Assembly (NCBI GenBank): GCA_044868295.1
Contig: JBIOWF010000367.1
Location: 1-20,641 of the forward strand
Direction of reading: 5' to 3'
Length of the DNA: 20,641 nucleotides
Origin: JBIOWF01 sp044868295
GTDB lineage: Bacteria > Actinomycetota > Actinomycetes > Streptosporangiales > Streptosporangiaceae
This document shows positions 14,505 through 20,641 of the stretch, in pieces. A program made the position numbers and the translations under genes. The notes below the pieces were generated by a model that searched no databases, was not told where the DNA came from, and worked only from the letters and a program-made list of their open reading frames with translations. Position 1 is the first letter of the stretch. Every line of letters begins with the position of its first letter.

Positions 14505-14546
14505 GTACGTCCTACATTCGATCCACGCACAATAGTGGGAGGCAAC

Positions 14547-15692
14547 GTGTCCACACGTATCGCCGGCCTCGTGGCCGCATTGACCATAGCTGTCCCATTG
14601 AGCGCGGCCTGCGGCGCCGCCCCCACCGAGACCGCGGCCTCCCCCGGAGGTGTCGCGGCCAAGACCGCCACCTCGGCGGCCGACTTCGGCGGGCTCGACA
14701 AGCTCGTCGAGGCCGCGAAGAAGGAGGGTCAGCTCAACGTCATCGCCCTCCCGCCCGACTGGGCGAACTACGGCGAGCTGATCAGCACCTTCACCCAGAA
14801 GTACGGCATCAAGATCAATAGCGACAACCCGGACGGCTCCAGCTCGGACGAGATCAACGCGGTGAAGACCCTCAAGGGCCAGGACCGCGCCCCCGACGTG
14901 CTCGACCTCGGCCAGGCCTTCGCGCTCAGCGGCGCCGGGGAAGGCCTGTTCGCGCCGTACAAGGTGCAGACCTGGGACAAGATCCCCGACGGGCAGAAGG
15001 AGCCGGGCGGCGCCTGGTACAACGACTACGGCGGCTACGTGTCGATCGGCTGCGACGCCAAGCGCATCAAGACCTGCCCCCAGACGTACGCGGACCTGCT
15101 CAAGCCCGAGTACAAGGGCAAGGTGGCGCTGAACGGCGACCCGACGAAGTCCGGCTCCGCCTTCGCGGGCGTCTACGCCGCCTCCCTGGCCAACGGCGGT
15201 TCGTTCGACGACATCCAGCCCGGCCTGGAGTTCTTCAAGAAGCTCAAGGCCGCCGGCAACTTCAACCCCGTCGAGTCCACCCCGGCGACCGTCGAGAAGG
15301 GCGAGACCCCGATCAGCATCGACTGGGACTACCTCAACGCCGGATACGCGGAGGAGTTCGCCACCAAGGGCGTGGACTGGAAGGTCGTCATCCCCTCCGA
15401 CGGCAAGTACGCCCAGTTCTACGCGCAGGCGATCAACAAGGACGCGCCGCACCCGGCGGCGGCCCGGCTCTGGGAGGAGTTCCTCTACAGCCCCGAGGGC
15501 CAGAACATCTGGCTCAAGGGCTTCGCCCGCGCCGTGCAGCTGCCCGCGATGCAGGCCGACGGCAGCGCCGACGCCGCACTGGTCGCCAAGCTGCCCGCGG
15601 TCGACGGCACGCCGACCTTCCCGACCGACGCCCAGGTGACCAAGGCCAAGGAGGTCCTCGCGGGCGGCTGGGGCGCCGCGGTCTCCGGATGA
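14547..15692 (+). CDS. ABC transporter solute-binding lipoprotein, family 1
   Basis: The 381-residue protein starts at GTG 14547 (GGGAGG upstream, spacing 6). The frame's earlier ATG at 14493 lies in operator 2 and gives no signal peptide. The N-terminus STRIAGLVAALTIAVPLSAAC is a lipoprotein signal peptide with the acylated Cys near residue 22. The mature part is a type II periplasmic-binding fold with WANYGELISTFTQKYGIKI and DVLDLGQAF, as in iron, polyamine and 2-aminoethylphosphonate binders. Anchored outside the membrane, it delivers substrate to the two permeases encoded next. The substrate cannot be read from sequence; the linked HAD phosphatase favours a phosphorylated or phosphonate compound. 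Confidence 0.9.
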   Translation: MSTRIAGLVAALTIAVPLSAACGAAPTETAASPGGVAAKTATSAADFGGLDKLVEAAKKEGQLNVIALPPDWANYGELISTFTQKYGIKINSDNPDGSSSDEINAVKTLKGQDRAPDVLDLGQAFALSGAGEGLFAPYKVQTWDKIPDGQKEPGGAWYNDYGGYVSIGCDAKRIKTCPQTYADLLKPEYKGKVALNGDPTKSGSAFAGVYAASLANGGSFDDIQPGLEFFKKLKAAGNFNPVESTPATVEKGETPISIDWDYLNAGYAEEFATKGVDWKVVIPSDGKYAQFYAQAINKDAPHPAAARLWEEFLYSPEGQNIWLKGFARAVQLPAMQADGSADAALVAKLPAVDGTPTFPTDAQVTKAKEVLAGGWGAAVSG

Positions 15693-16564
15693 GCGACGCC
15701 GTGAGTGCTGTGAGTACGGCTTCCGCCGCGCGCGGGAGCCGTACGAGATCGAAGGGGTGGATCGCGACGCTGCCGCTGCTGGCCTTCGTCGCGCTCGTCT
15801 TCGGCGTCCCGCTGATCGTGCTGCTGGGCGGGACGTTCGTCCGCGAAGGACAGGTCACCGGCGCCAACCTCACCGAGTCGCTGCAGGGGGCGTACCTGAC
15901 CGCGCTGATCGGCAGCGTCAAGCTGTCGGTCGTGGTCGCCGTCGCCGGGGCGATCCTCGGCACGTTCTTCGCCCAAGCCGTCGTGACCTCGCGCTTCACG
16001 ATGTTGCGCGAGGCGGTGCTGACCGCCTCGGGCGTGCTGGCGAACTTCGGCGGCGTGCCGCTGGCGTTCGCCTGGATCGCCACCCTCGGCAACTCCGGAG
16101 TCGTCACCGGGCTTCTTCATCTGGACGAGCAGGGCTGGAGCCTCTACAACTTCTGGGGCCTCACCCTGGTCTACCTGTACTTCTCCATCCCGCTGATGGT
16201 GCTGGTCATGGTCCCGGCGCTGGACGGCCTCCGGCCCCAGTGGCGGGAGGCCGCCCAGAACAACGGGGCCTCGGCCTGGCAGTTCTGGCGCCACGTGGGC
16301 ATCCCGGTGCTCACCCCCTCGCTGCTCGGCGGCGTCGTGCTGCTGTTCGGCAGCGCCTTCGCGGCCTACGCCACCGCCGCCGCGATGGTCGGGACCGTCG
16401 TCCCGCTCGTCACCCTCCAGATCGCCAACGCGCTGACCGGCAACGTGCTGATCGGCCACGAGAACGTGGCGCTCGCGCTGAGCCTCGACATGATCGTCGT
16501 GGCCGGTCTGGTCATGGCGGTCTACCTTCCGCTGCAACGCAGGAGCGCCCGATGGCTACGCTGA
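15689..16564 (+). CDS. ABC transporter permease, first subunit
   Basis: The 291-residue inner-membrane subunit has about six helices, beginning with IATLPLLAFVALVFGVPLIVLLGG. The permease EAA loop that docks on the ATPase reads EAAQNNGASAWQFWRHVGIP (about 187-206). Its ATG overlaps the binding-protein stop by four bases (ATGA), so translation is coupled. It belongs to the spermidine/putrescine, iron and aminoethylphosphonate permease group and should pair with the following permease as a heterodimer. Confidence 0.9.
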   Translation: MSDAVSAVSTASAARGSRTRSKGWIATLPLLAFVALVFGVPLIVLLGGTFVREGQVTGANLTESLQGAYLTALIGSVKLSVVVAVAGAILGTFFAQAVVTSRFTMLREAVLTASGVLANFGGVPLAFAWIATLGNSGVVTGLLHLDEQGWSLYNFWGLTLVYLYFSIPLMVLVMVPALDGLRPQWREAAQNNGASAWQFWRHVGIPVLTPSLLGGVVLLFGSAFAAYATAAAMVGTVVPLVTLQIANALTGNVLIGHENVALALSLDMIVVAGLVMAVYLPLQRRSARWLR

Positions 16565-17406
16565 CCACCGCGACCGTGATCCCGGACGAGTCACCCACTC
16601 CGGCGGGCCGGCCCCGCCGCGTGCGGGCCTGGCGGGGAGTCGTGCTGGTGCTGGCGGCGGCGTACTTCCTGGTGCCGATGGTCGCGTCGTTCTGGTTCAC
16701 GGTGGACGACCCGGAAGGCGTCAGCCTCGACGCGTACGGGCAGATCTTCTCGGCTCCGGGGTTCGCCTCCAGCCTGCTGCTGTCCCTGGGGCTGGCCGTC
16801 GCGACGATCACGGGTGTCCAGGCGCTCGCCCTTCCCGCGATGCTCGCCGTACGGCTCGGCGCGCCCCGCCTGCGGCCGGTCATCGACGTCGTGTGCACGC
16901 TGCCGCTGGTAGTCCCGCCGATCACGTTCGTGGCGGGGATCAGCACGGTGCTCCGCTGGGGCCCCGACTACCTCGCTCGTACGCCGTTCTACCGGACGAT
17001 CATCGCGCTGCAGGATCCGGACTTCCCGATCGTGCTGGTCCTCGCGTACGTGGTCCTCACGCTGCCGTTCGTCTACCGGTCCCTTGACGCGGGGCTGCGC
17101 GCGATCGACGTGCCCACGCTGGTCGAGGCCGCCCGCAACTGCGGGGCGTCCTGGCCGCACGTGATGTTCCGGGTGATCATTCCCAATCTGCGCTCGGCCC
17201 TGGCCAGCGCCTCGTTCCTCACGCTGGCGCTGGTGCTCGGCGAGTTCACGATCGCGCGCCTGCTCAGCTTCCAGCCGTTCCCGGTGTGGATCGTCTACAC
17301 CTCCGGTTCTCAGGCCCAGGTGTCGGTGGCCGTCTCGCTGTTCAGCCTGCTGCTCACCTGGCTCGTCCTGCTGGCCGTCTCCATCGCAGGAAGGAATCGC
17401 TCATGA
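16552..17406 (+). CDS. ABC transporter permease, second subunit
   Basis: The 284-residue membrane protein starts at ATG 16552, inside the last 13 bases of the first permease gene, with AGGAG just upstream. Its first helix is VVLVLAAAYFLVPMVASFWF. The EAA loop reads EAARNCGASWPHVMFRVIIP (about 192-211). It is followed by a GEFTIARLL segment typical of the second permease (PhnV/PotC-like) of this group. It would form the translocation pore with the upstream permease. Confidence 0.9.
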   Translation: MATLTTATVIPDESPTPAGRPRRVRAWRGVVLVLAAAYFLVPMVASFWFTVDDPEGVSLDAYGQIFSAPGFASSLLLSLGLAVATITGVQALALPAMLAVRLGAPRLRPVIDVVCTLPLVVPPITFVAGISTVLRWGPDYLARTPFYRTIIALQDPDFPIVLVLAYVVLTLPFVYRSLDAGLRAIDVPTLVEAARNCGASWPHVMFRVIIPNLRSALASASFLTLALVLGEFTIARLLSFQPFPVWIVYTSGSQAQVSVAVSLFSLLLTWLVLLAVSIAGRNRS

Positions 17407-18497
17407 CGGGCGCACTCGTCGAGTTCCGTGGGCTGCGCCGGCGGTTCGGCAACACGGTGGCACTCGACGGGCTGGATCTCACGGTCGAGCCGGGCGAACT
17501 GGTGGCACTGCTCGGCCCGTCCGGGTGCGGCAAGACCACCGCGCTGCGGTGCGTCGCCGGGTTCGAGCACCCCGACGAGGGAGCCGTGCTGGTCGACGGC
17601 ACGGACATCACCCGGGTTCCGGCCAACCGGCGCGACGCGGGCATGGTCTTCCAGGCCTACAGCCTCTTCCCCAACCTCAACGCCAGGGACAACGTGGCCT
17701 TCGGCCTCCGGGTGCGCAAGGTGGCGGCGGCGAAGCGGCATGCCCGCGCCCAGGAGCTGCTCGAGCTGGTGGGCCTGCCGTCGGTCGGCGAGCGGTATCC
17801 GCACCAGCTCTCCGGCGGACAGCAGCAGCGGGTCGCGCTGGCCCGGGCGCTAGCGCTGGAGCCCCGCGTGCTGCTGCTGGACGAGCCCCTGTCCGCGCTG
17901 GACGCCAAGGTGCGGGACACGCTCCGCGAGGAGATCAGGCGGCTCCAGCTCTCCCTGGACATCACCACGATCTTCGTGACCCACGACCAGGAGGAGGCCC
18001 TGTCGATGGCCGACCGGGTGGCCGTGCTCCGGGACGGCCGCCTGGAGCAGGTGGGCGACCCGGCCTCGCTCTACGACCGGCCGGCGACGGCGTTCGTGGC
18101 CGAGTTCGTCGGCACCATGAACCACCTTCCCGGGCGGGTCTCGGGCGACCGGGTCACGGTCCTGGAGCAGGTGCTGCCAGTGGACGGTCCCGTCCCGGAC
18201 TCCGTTGACGTGGACGTCCTGGTCCGGCCGGAGGCCGTGCTGCTCACACCCGATCCGGACGGCGAGGGGATGATCGTGGTGTCCTCCTTCCGCGGGTCCA
18301 CGGCGCGCCTGCGCGTGCGACTCGCCGACGGGACGGAGGTGCTCGCCGACGTTCCCGGCCACGATTCCGTACGGCTCGCGCCCGGCGTCACGGTGGCGGT
18401 CGCCCTCGTGGAGCGCCCGGTCCTGGTGTCGGCCCGCGACGTGCCCCGTCCGGAACCGGTCCCGAGCGCGCGGGAGCGCCAGCACGATGTCGTCTGA
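17403..18497 (+). CDS. ABC transporter ATP-binding subunit with TOBE domain
   Basis: The 364-residue importer ATPase has Walker A GPSGCGKTT (about 39-47), Q-loop VFQAYSLFPN, signature LSGGQQQR, Walker B VLLLDEPLSALD and switch FVTHDQEEAL. A C-terminal TOBE region (about 240-345) often carries regulatory or substrate-linked roles. It is of the PotA/FbpC/PhnT type and powers the two permeases. The ATG overlaps the second permease stop by four bases, and a GGAAGGAA site precedes it. Confidence 0.93.
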   Translation: MTGALVEFRGLRRRFGNTVALDGLDLTVEPGELVALLGPSGCGKTTALRCVAGFEHPDEGAVLVDGTDITRVPANRRDAGMVFQAYSLFPNLNARDNVAFGLRVRKVAAAKRHARAQELLELVGLPSVGERYPHQLSGGQQQRVALARALALEPRVLLLDEPLSALDAKVRDTLREEIRRLQLSLDITTIFVTHDQEEALSMADRVAVLRDGRLEQVGDPASLYDRPATAFVAEFVGTMNHLPGRVSGDRVTVLEQVLPVDGPVPDSVDVDVLVRPEAVLLTPDPDGEGMIVVSSFRGSTARLRVRLADGTEVLADVPGHDSVRLAPGVTVAVALVERPVLVSARDVPRPEPVPSARERQHDVV

Positions 18498-19323
18498 GCC
18501 GGAGACGCGCGTGAGGCCGGAGCCGGAGACGCGCGTGAGGCCGGAACTGGCAGGCGTGAGGCCGGGGCCGGAGCTGGGGCCGCGCATGGAGCTGGGGCTG
18601 GGGGCCGTCCTGTTCGACATGGACGGCACGATCGTCGACACCGAAGGCATGTGGTGGCAGGCGGTCAGCGAGGTCGCCCTGCGGCTCGGCGGCACGCTCA
18701 CCCCCGAGGACGAGCCCGAGGTGCTCGGCCGCCCGGTGGAGCACACCGCGACCCACCTCCTGCGCAGAACGCGCGGCCTGGTCGAGAAATCCCGCGGACG
18801 ACACCGCGGGCGGCTCGACGCTCCCGATCCGGACGAATACGCCCCGGCCACCGTCGAGGCGATGCTCACCAGGGCGTTCACCGCCCGGATCGCGCGCGGG
18901 GTGACCATCCTGCCGGGCGCGATCGCCCTGCTTGCGGATCTGAGTGCGGCGGCGATACCGACCGCGCTGGTCAGCGCTTCGCCACGGTCGATCGTCGACG
19001 TCGTGATGGAGACCGTCGGGGCGCACCGATTCCACCTCACCGTGGCGGCGGAGGACAGCGCACGGAACAAGCCGTCGCCCGACCCCTACCTGACGGCGAT
19101 GGCGCTCCTGGGGGTGGACGCCGCACGCTGCGTGGCCATCGAGGACAGCCCGACCGGGCTCGCGGCCGCCCGCGCCGCCGGGTGCGCCGTCGTGCTCGTC
19201 AGCGAGGCACGCGCCGTACCGGACCGGGTGGTGGCCGTGCGGACTCTCGAAACCGTGGATGTGGCGTTGCTCCACCGGTTGATCGCCGGCGATCTGATGC
19301 GCTCGAACGGAAACAACGGATAA
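18487..19323 (+). CDS. HAD hydrolase, beta-phosphoglucomutase-like, with a repeat-bearing N-terminus
   Basis: The 278-residue protein contains the HAD motifs: nucleophile FDMDGT (D44, acid/base D46), motif II SASP (about 162), motif III lysine NKPSPDPYL (K195) and motif IV IEDSPTG (E219, D220). A helical cap lies between motifs I and II. These define a cytosolic phosphatase or phosphomutase of the HAD-IA, beta-PGM-like group. It is the last gene of the uptake operon (11-base overlap with the ATPase gene), so it probably dephosphorylates the imported compound. The first 33 residues are Arg/Pro/Glu repeats from a 24-base duplication. An ATG at 18586 (MELGLGAVLFDMDGT) gives a conventional N-terminus and could be the true start. 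Confidence 0.87.
   Translation: MSSEPETRVRPEPETRVRPELAGVRPGPELGPRMELGLGAVLFDMDGTIVDTEGMWWQAVSEVALRLGGTLTPEDEPEVLGRPVEHTATHLLRRTRGLVEKSRGRHRGRLDAPDPDEYAPATVEAMLTRAFTARIARGVTILPGAIALLADLSAAAIPTALVSASPRSIVDVVMETVGAHRFHLTVAAEDSARNKPSPDPYLTAMALLGVDAARCVAIEDSPTGLAAARAAGCAVVLVSEARAVPDRVVAVRTLETVDVALLHRLIAGDLMRSNGNNG
18496..18543 (+). repeat. 24-base perfect tandem repeat at the HAD gene start
   Basis: A 24-base unit (GAGCCGGAGACGCGCGTGAG followed by GCCG) occurs twice without mismatch. A third, shortened copy follows to about 18564. It encodes EPETRVRP octapeptides before the catalytic domain and overlaps the stop of the ATPase gene. Confidence 0.88.
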
Positions 19324-19407
19324 CCCCCGCCGATTGATCGACCGGGGCCGTACGCGCTCCCGGCCGCGAACCGCGAACGGGAACAACGGATAGGTCCCCG
19401 CTGGTTG
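19305..19407. repeat. Direct repeat flanking the HAD gene end
   Basis: A sequence beginning GAACGGAAACAACGGATA occurs at 19305-19336 and again, diverged at a few positions, at 19375-19407, with a period of 70 bases. The first copy spans the last codons and stop of the HAD gene. The second lies in the intergenic region before the quinone oxidoreductase gene. It looks like a local duplication; a regulatory role is possible but unproven. Confidence 0.6.
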
Positions 19408-19443
19408 GGCACGATCGAAGGCAGCCCAGCCACGGGAGTTGTC

Positions 19444-20403
19444 ATGCGTGCCATCGTCGTTTCCGCACCCGGCGATTCGTCGGCGCTCGAATACACCGAG
19501 CTTCCCGACCCGGTTCCGGCCCCCGGCGAAGTGCTGATCGAGGTCGCGGCGAGCGGAGTCAACTTCATCGACATCTACCACCGCGAAGGCCGGTACCCGC
19601 TGCCGGTGCCGTTCGTCCCCGGATCCGAGGGGGCGGGAAGAGTGGTCGCGGTCGGCTCCGACGTCACCGGGATCTCGGTCGGAGACCTGGCCGGCTGGGC
19701 GAGTGTGCGTGGCAGCTACGCCTCGCTGGCCGTCGTCCCGGCCACCAAGGTCATCCCGCTGCCCGAGGGGCTGTCACCCGACCTGGCGGCGGCGGTCCTG
19801 CTGCAGGGGCTCACCGCGCACTACCTCACGCACTCGACGTACGCGGTGAAGGAAGGCGACGACGTGCTGGTCCACGCCGCCGCTGGCGGGGTGGGACTGC
19901 TCCTCACCCAGATCGCCAAGCTACGCGGCGCCCGGGTGATCGGGACGGTGTCCGCCACCGAGAAGGAGAAGCTCGCCCGTGACGCCGGGGCGGACGAGGT
20001 GCTCCGGTACGAGAGCTTCGCCGAGGCCGTCCGCGAGATCACCGGCTCGGGCGTCCATGTCGTGTACGACGGGGTCGGCGCCGCCACGTTCGACGGCTCG
20101 GTGGCGGCGCTGCGCCCGCGCGGCATGATGGCGCTGTACGGCGCGGCCAGCGGCCCGGTGCCGCCGGTCGATCCGATGCGGCTCCACGACGCCGGATCCC
20201 TCTTCCTCACCCGGCCGACGCTCGGCCACTACACCGCCACCCGCGCGGAGCTTCTCGAACGGGCGGGCGACGTGCTCGGCTGGGTCGCCTCGGGTGACCT
20301 GAAGGTGCACGTCTCGCGGCGTTACCCGCTGGCCGAGGCCCGCCAGGCGCACGACGACCTGGAGTCCCGCCGCACCACCGGCAAGCTCCTGCTGATCCCT
20401 TAG
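19444..20403 (+). CDS. Zinc-independent NADPH:quinone oxidoreductase (MDR superfamily)
   Basis: The 319-residue enzyme has the QOR pattern: an N-terminal GroES-like domain (VPAPGEVLIEVAASGVNFID, YHREGRYPLPVPFVPGSEGAG) and a Rossmann domain with AAAGGVGLLLTQIAKLRGARVIG (dinucleotide-binding AxxGGVG near 146-152). The C-terminal EARQAHDDLESRRTTGKLLLIP is typical of the family. No zinc ligands are seen. It would reduce quinones or other activated carbonyls in the cytosol using NADPH. The ATG at 19444 has GGGAG upstream and is preferred to the frame opening at 19405. It stands alone after a 120-base gap, so it probably has its own promoter. Confidence 0.92.
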   Translation: MRAIVVSAPGDSSALEYTELPDPVPAPGEVLIEVAASGVNFIDIYHREGRYPLPVPFVPGSEGAGRVVAVGSDVTGISVGDLAGWASVRGSYASLAVVPATKVIPLPEGLSPDLAAAVLLQGLTAHYLTHSTYAVKEGDDVLVHAAAGGVGLLLTQIAKLRGARVIGTVSATEKEKLARDAGADEVLRYESFAEAVREITGSGVHVVYDGVGAATFDGSVAALRPRGMMALYGAASGPVPPVDPMRLHDAGSLFLTRPTLGHYTATRAELLERAGDVLGWVASGDLKVHVSRRYPLAEARQAHDDLESRRTTGKLLLIP

Positions 20404-20480
20404 CGGTCGGCTCCTGAAGTCCATCGGGGGTTGATGCCTGACCACCGGAATCGGTCGAGATCTTCAGCAGGATCTGGCGT

Positions 20481-20622
20481 GGAACCCCTGGCCTTCAGGC
20501 CTGGGAGGAAACGACAGCGCGGGAGGGCCTCCAAGGCCCGAGCGGTGTAGTAACGGAGAGAATTTCGCTCAGGCGTTCCCATCCGCCGGTGTGGACTGCT
20601 ACCGTTGCCATCGCGGTAACGG
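20481..20622 (+). ncRNA. Structured RNA-like region, possible TnpB omega-RNA or IS200/IS605 right end
   Basis: Four consecutive hairpins are visible: 20486-20505 (CCC-TGGCCT/AGGCCTGGG, one mismatch), 20525-20539 (GGGCCT-CCA-AGGCCC), 20540-20570 (GAGCG/CGCTC arms) and 20602-20622 (an 8-bp stem with one G-T pair and an ATCGC loop). The first, in the context GGAACCCCTGGCCTTCAGGC, resembles the CCCC-N-CTTCAG-N-GGGGAGGA hairpin common at the right ends of actinobacterial IS200/IS605-type elements. No tnpB gene is seen upstream, so this would be a remnant or an independent RNA. A minus-strand frame here has no coding character. Confidence 0.35.
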
Positions 20623-20641
20623 GATTGAAGGCACCCAGCTT

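Noticed and set aside
14547..18497. Naming the importer as PhnSTUV for 2-aminoethylphosphonate
   Set aside because: The family is compatible but the substrate cannot be deduced from sequence, and no phosphonatase or transaminase gene is linked.
18388..19581. Long minus-strand frame (397 codons) opposite the HAD gene
   Set aside because: The opposite strand carries all HAD motifs and overlaps the operon; this frame has Arg/Gly/Pro-rich shadow composition and no domain.
20400..20582. Minus-strand 60-codon frame at the window end
   Set aside because: It covers the hairpin block, has no convincing ribosome site and shows no protein-like features.

Overview
The window comes from a high-GC Gram-positive actinomycete. 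The gene families point to the Streptosporangiales (Nonomuraea, Streptosporangium or Microbispora type): an ECF sigma factor coupled to a CU044_5270-type membrane protein, DnaE2 with a DUF6504 partner behind a Gram-positive LexA box, and a DUF4328 membrane protein. Taxonomy is inferred from these families and the GC-rich codon use, not from a marker gene.

Layout, left to right. Bases 1-1030 have lower GC and no convincing gene, only hairpins. On the minus strand follow an unrecognised 403-aa protein with an internally duplicated domain (1141-2352), a 39-aa single-helix membrane microprotein (2663-2782), and an ECF sigma factor translationally coupled to a CU044_5270-type protein (4908 to 2891). 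A plus-strand DUF4328 membrane protein (5156-6181) runs about 396 bases antisense into the 3' end of dnaE2. The DUF6504-dnaE2 operon (10182 to 5786, minus) has a LexA box over its promoter and encodes an unusually long DnaE2 with four repeat-rich insertions.

The most interesting locus is 10379-13687 (plus): two tandem near-identical 73-aa peptides, a MvdC/MvdD-like ATP-grasp ligase and a fused ABC exporter. This is the architecture of a graspetide (omega-ester-linked RiPP) pathway. The two peptides are almost invariant over residues 1-56 and vary mainly in the last 17, while keeping a T-x-S-x-S then W-D-D-x-D-Y pattern, so the ATP-grasp enzyme probably crosslinks their C-termini by ester bonds. 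No leader protease is encoded nearby.

Next is a catabolic/uptake locus: a GntR/HutC regulator (minus) divergent from an operon of lipoprotein solute-binding protein, two permeases, ATPase and a beta-phosphoglucomutase-like HAD hydrolase. Two TTGT-N4-ACAA operators lie in the shared promoter region. Import of a phosphorylated small molecule or organophosphonate followed by intracellular dephosphorylation is the most likely role. A zinc-independent quinone oxidoreductase follows. The window ends in about 150 bases of consecutive hairpins that look like a structured RNA or the right end of an IS200/IS605 (TnpB) element.

Across the window, in-frame tandem repeats (units of 12, 15, 18 and 24 bases) have expanded inside several unrelated coding genes.
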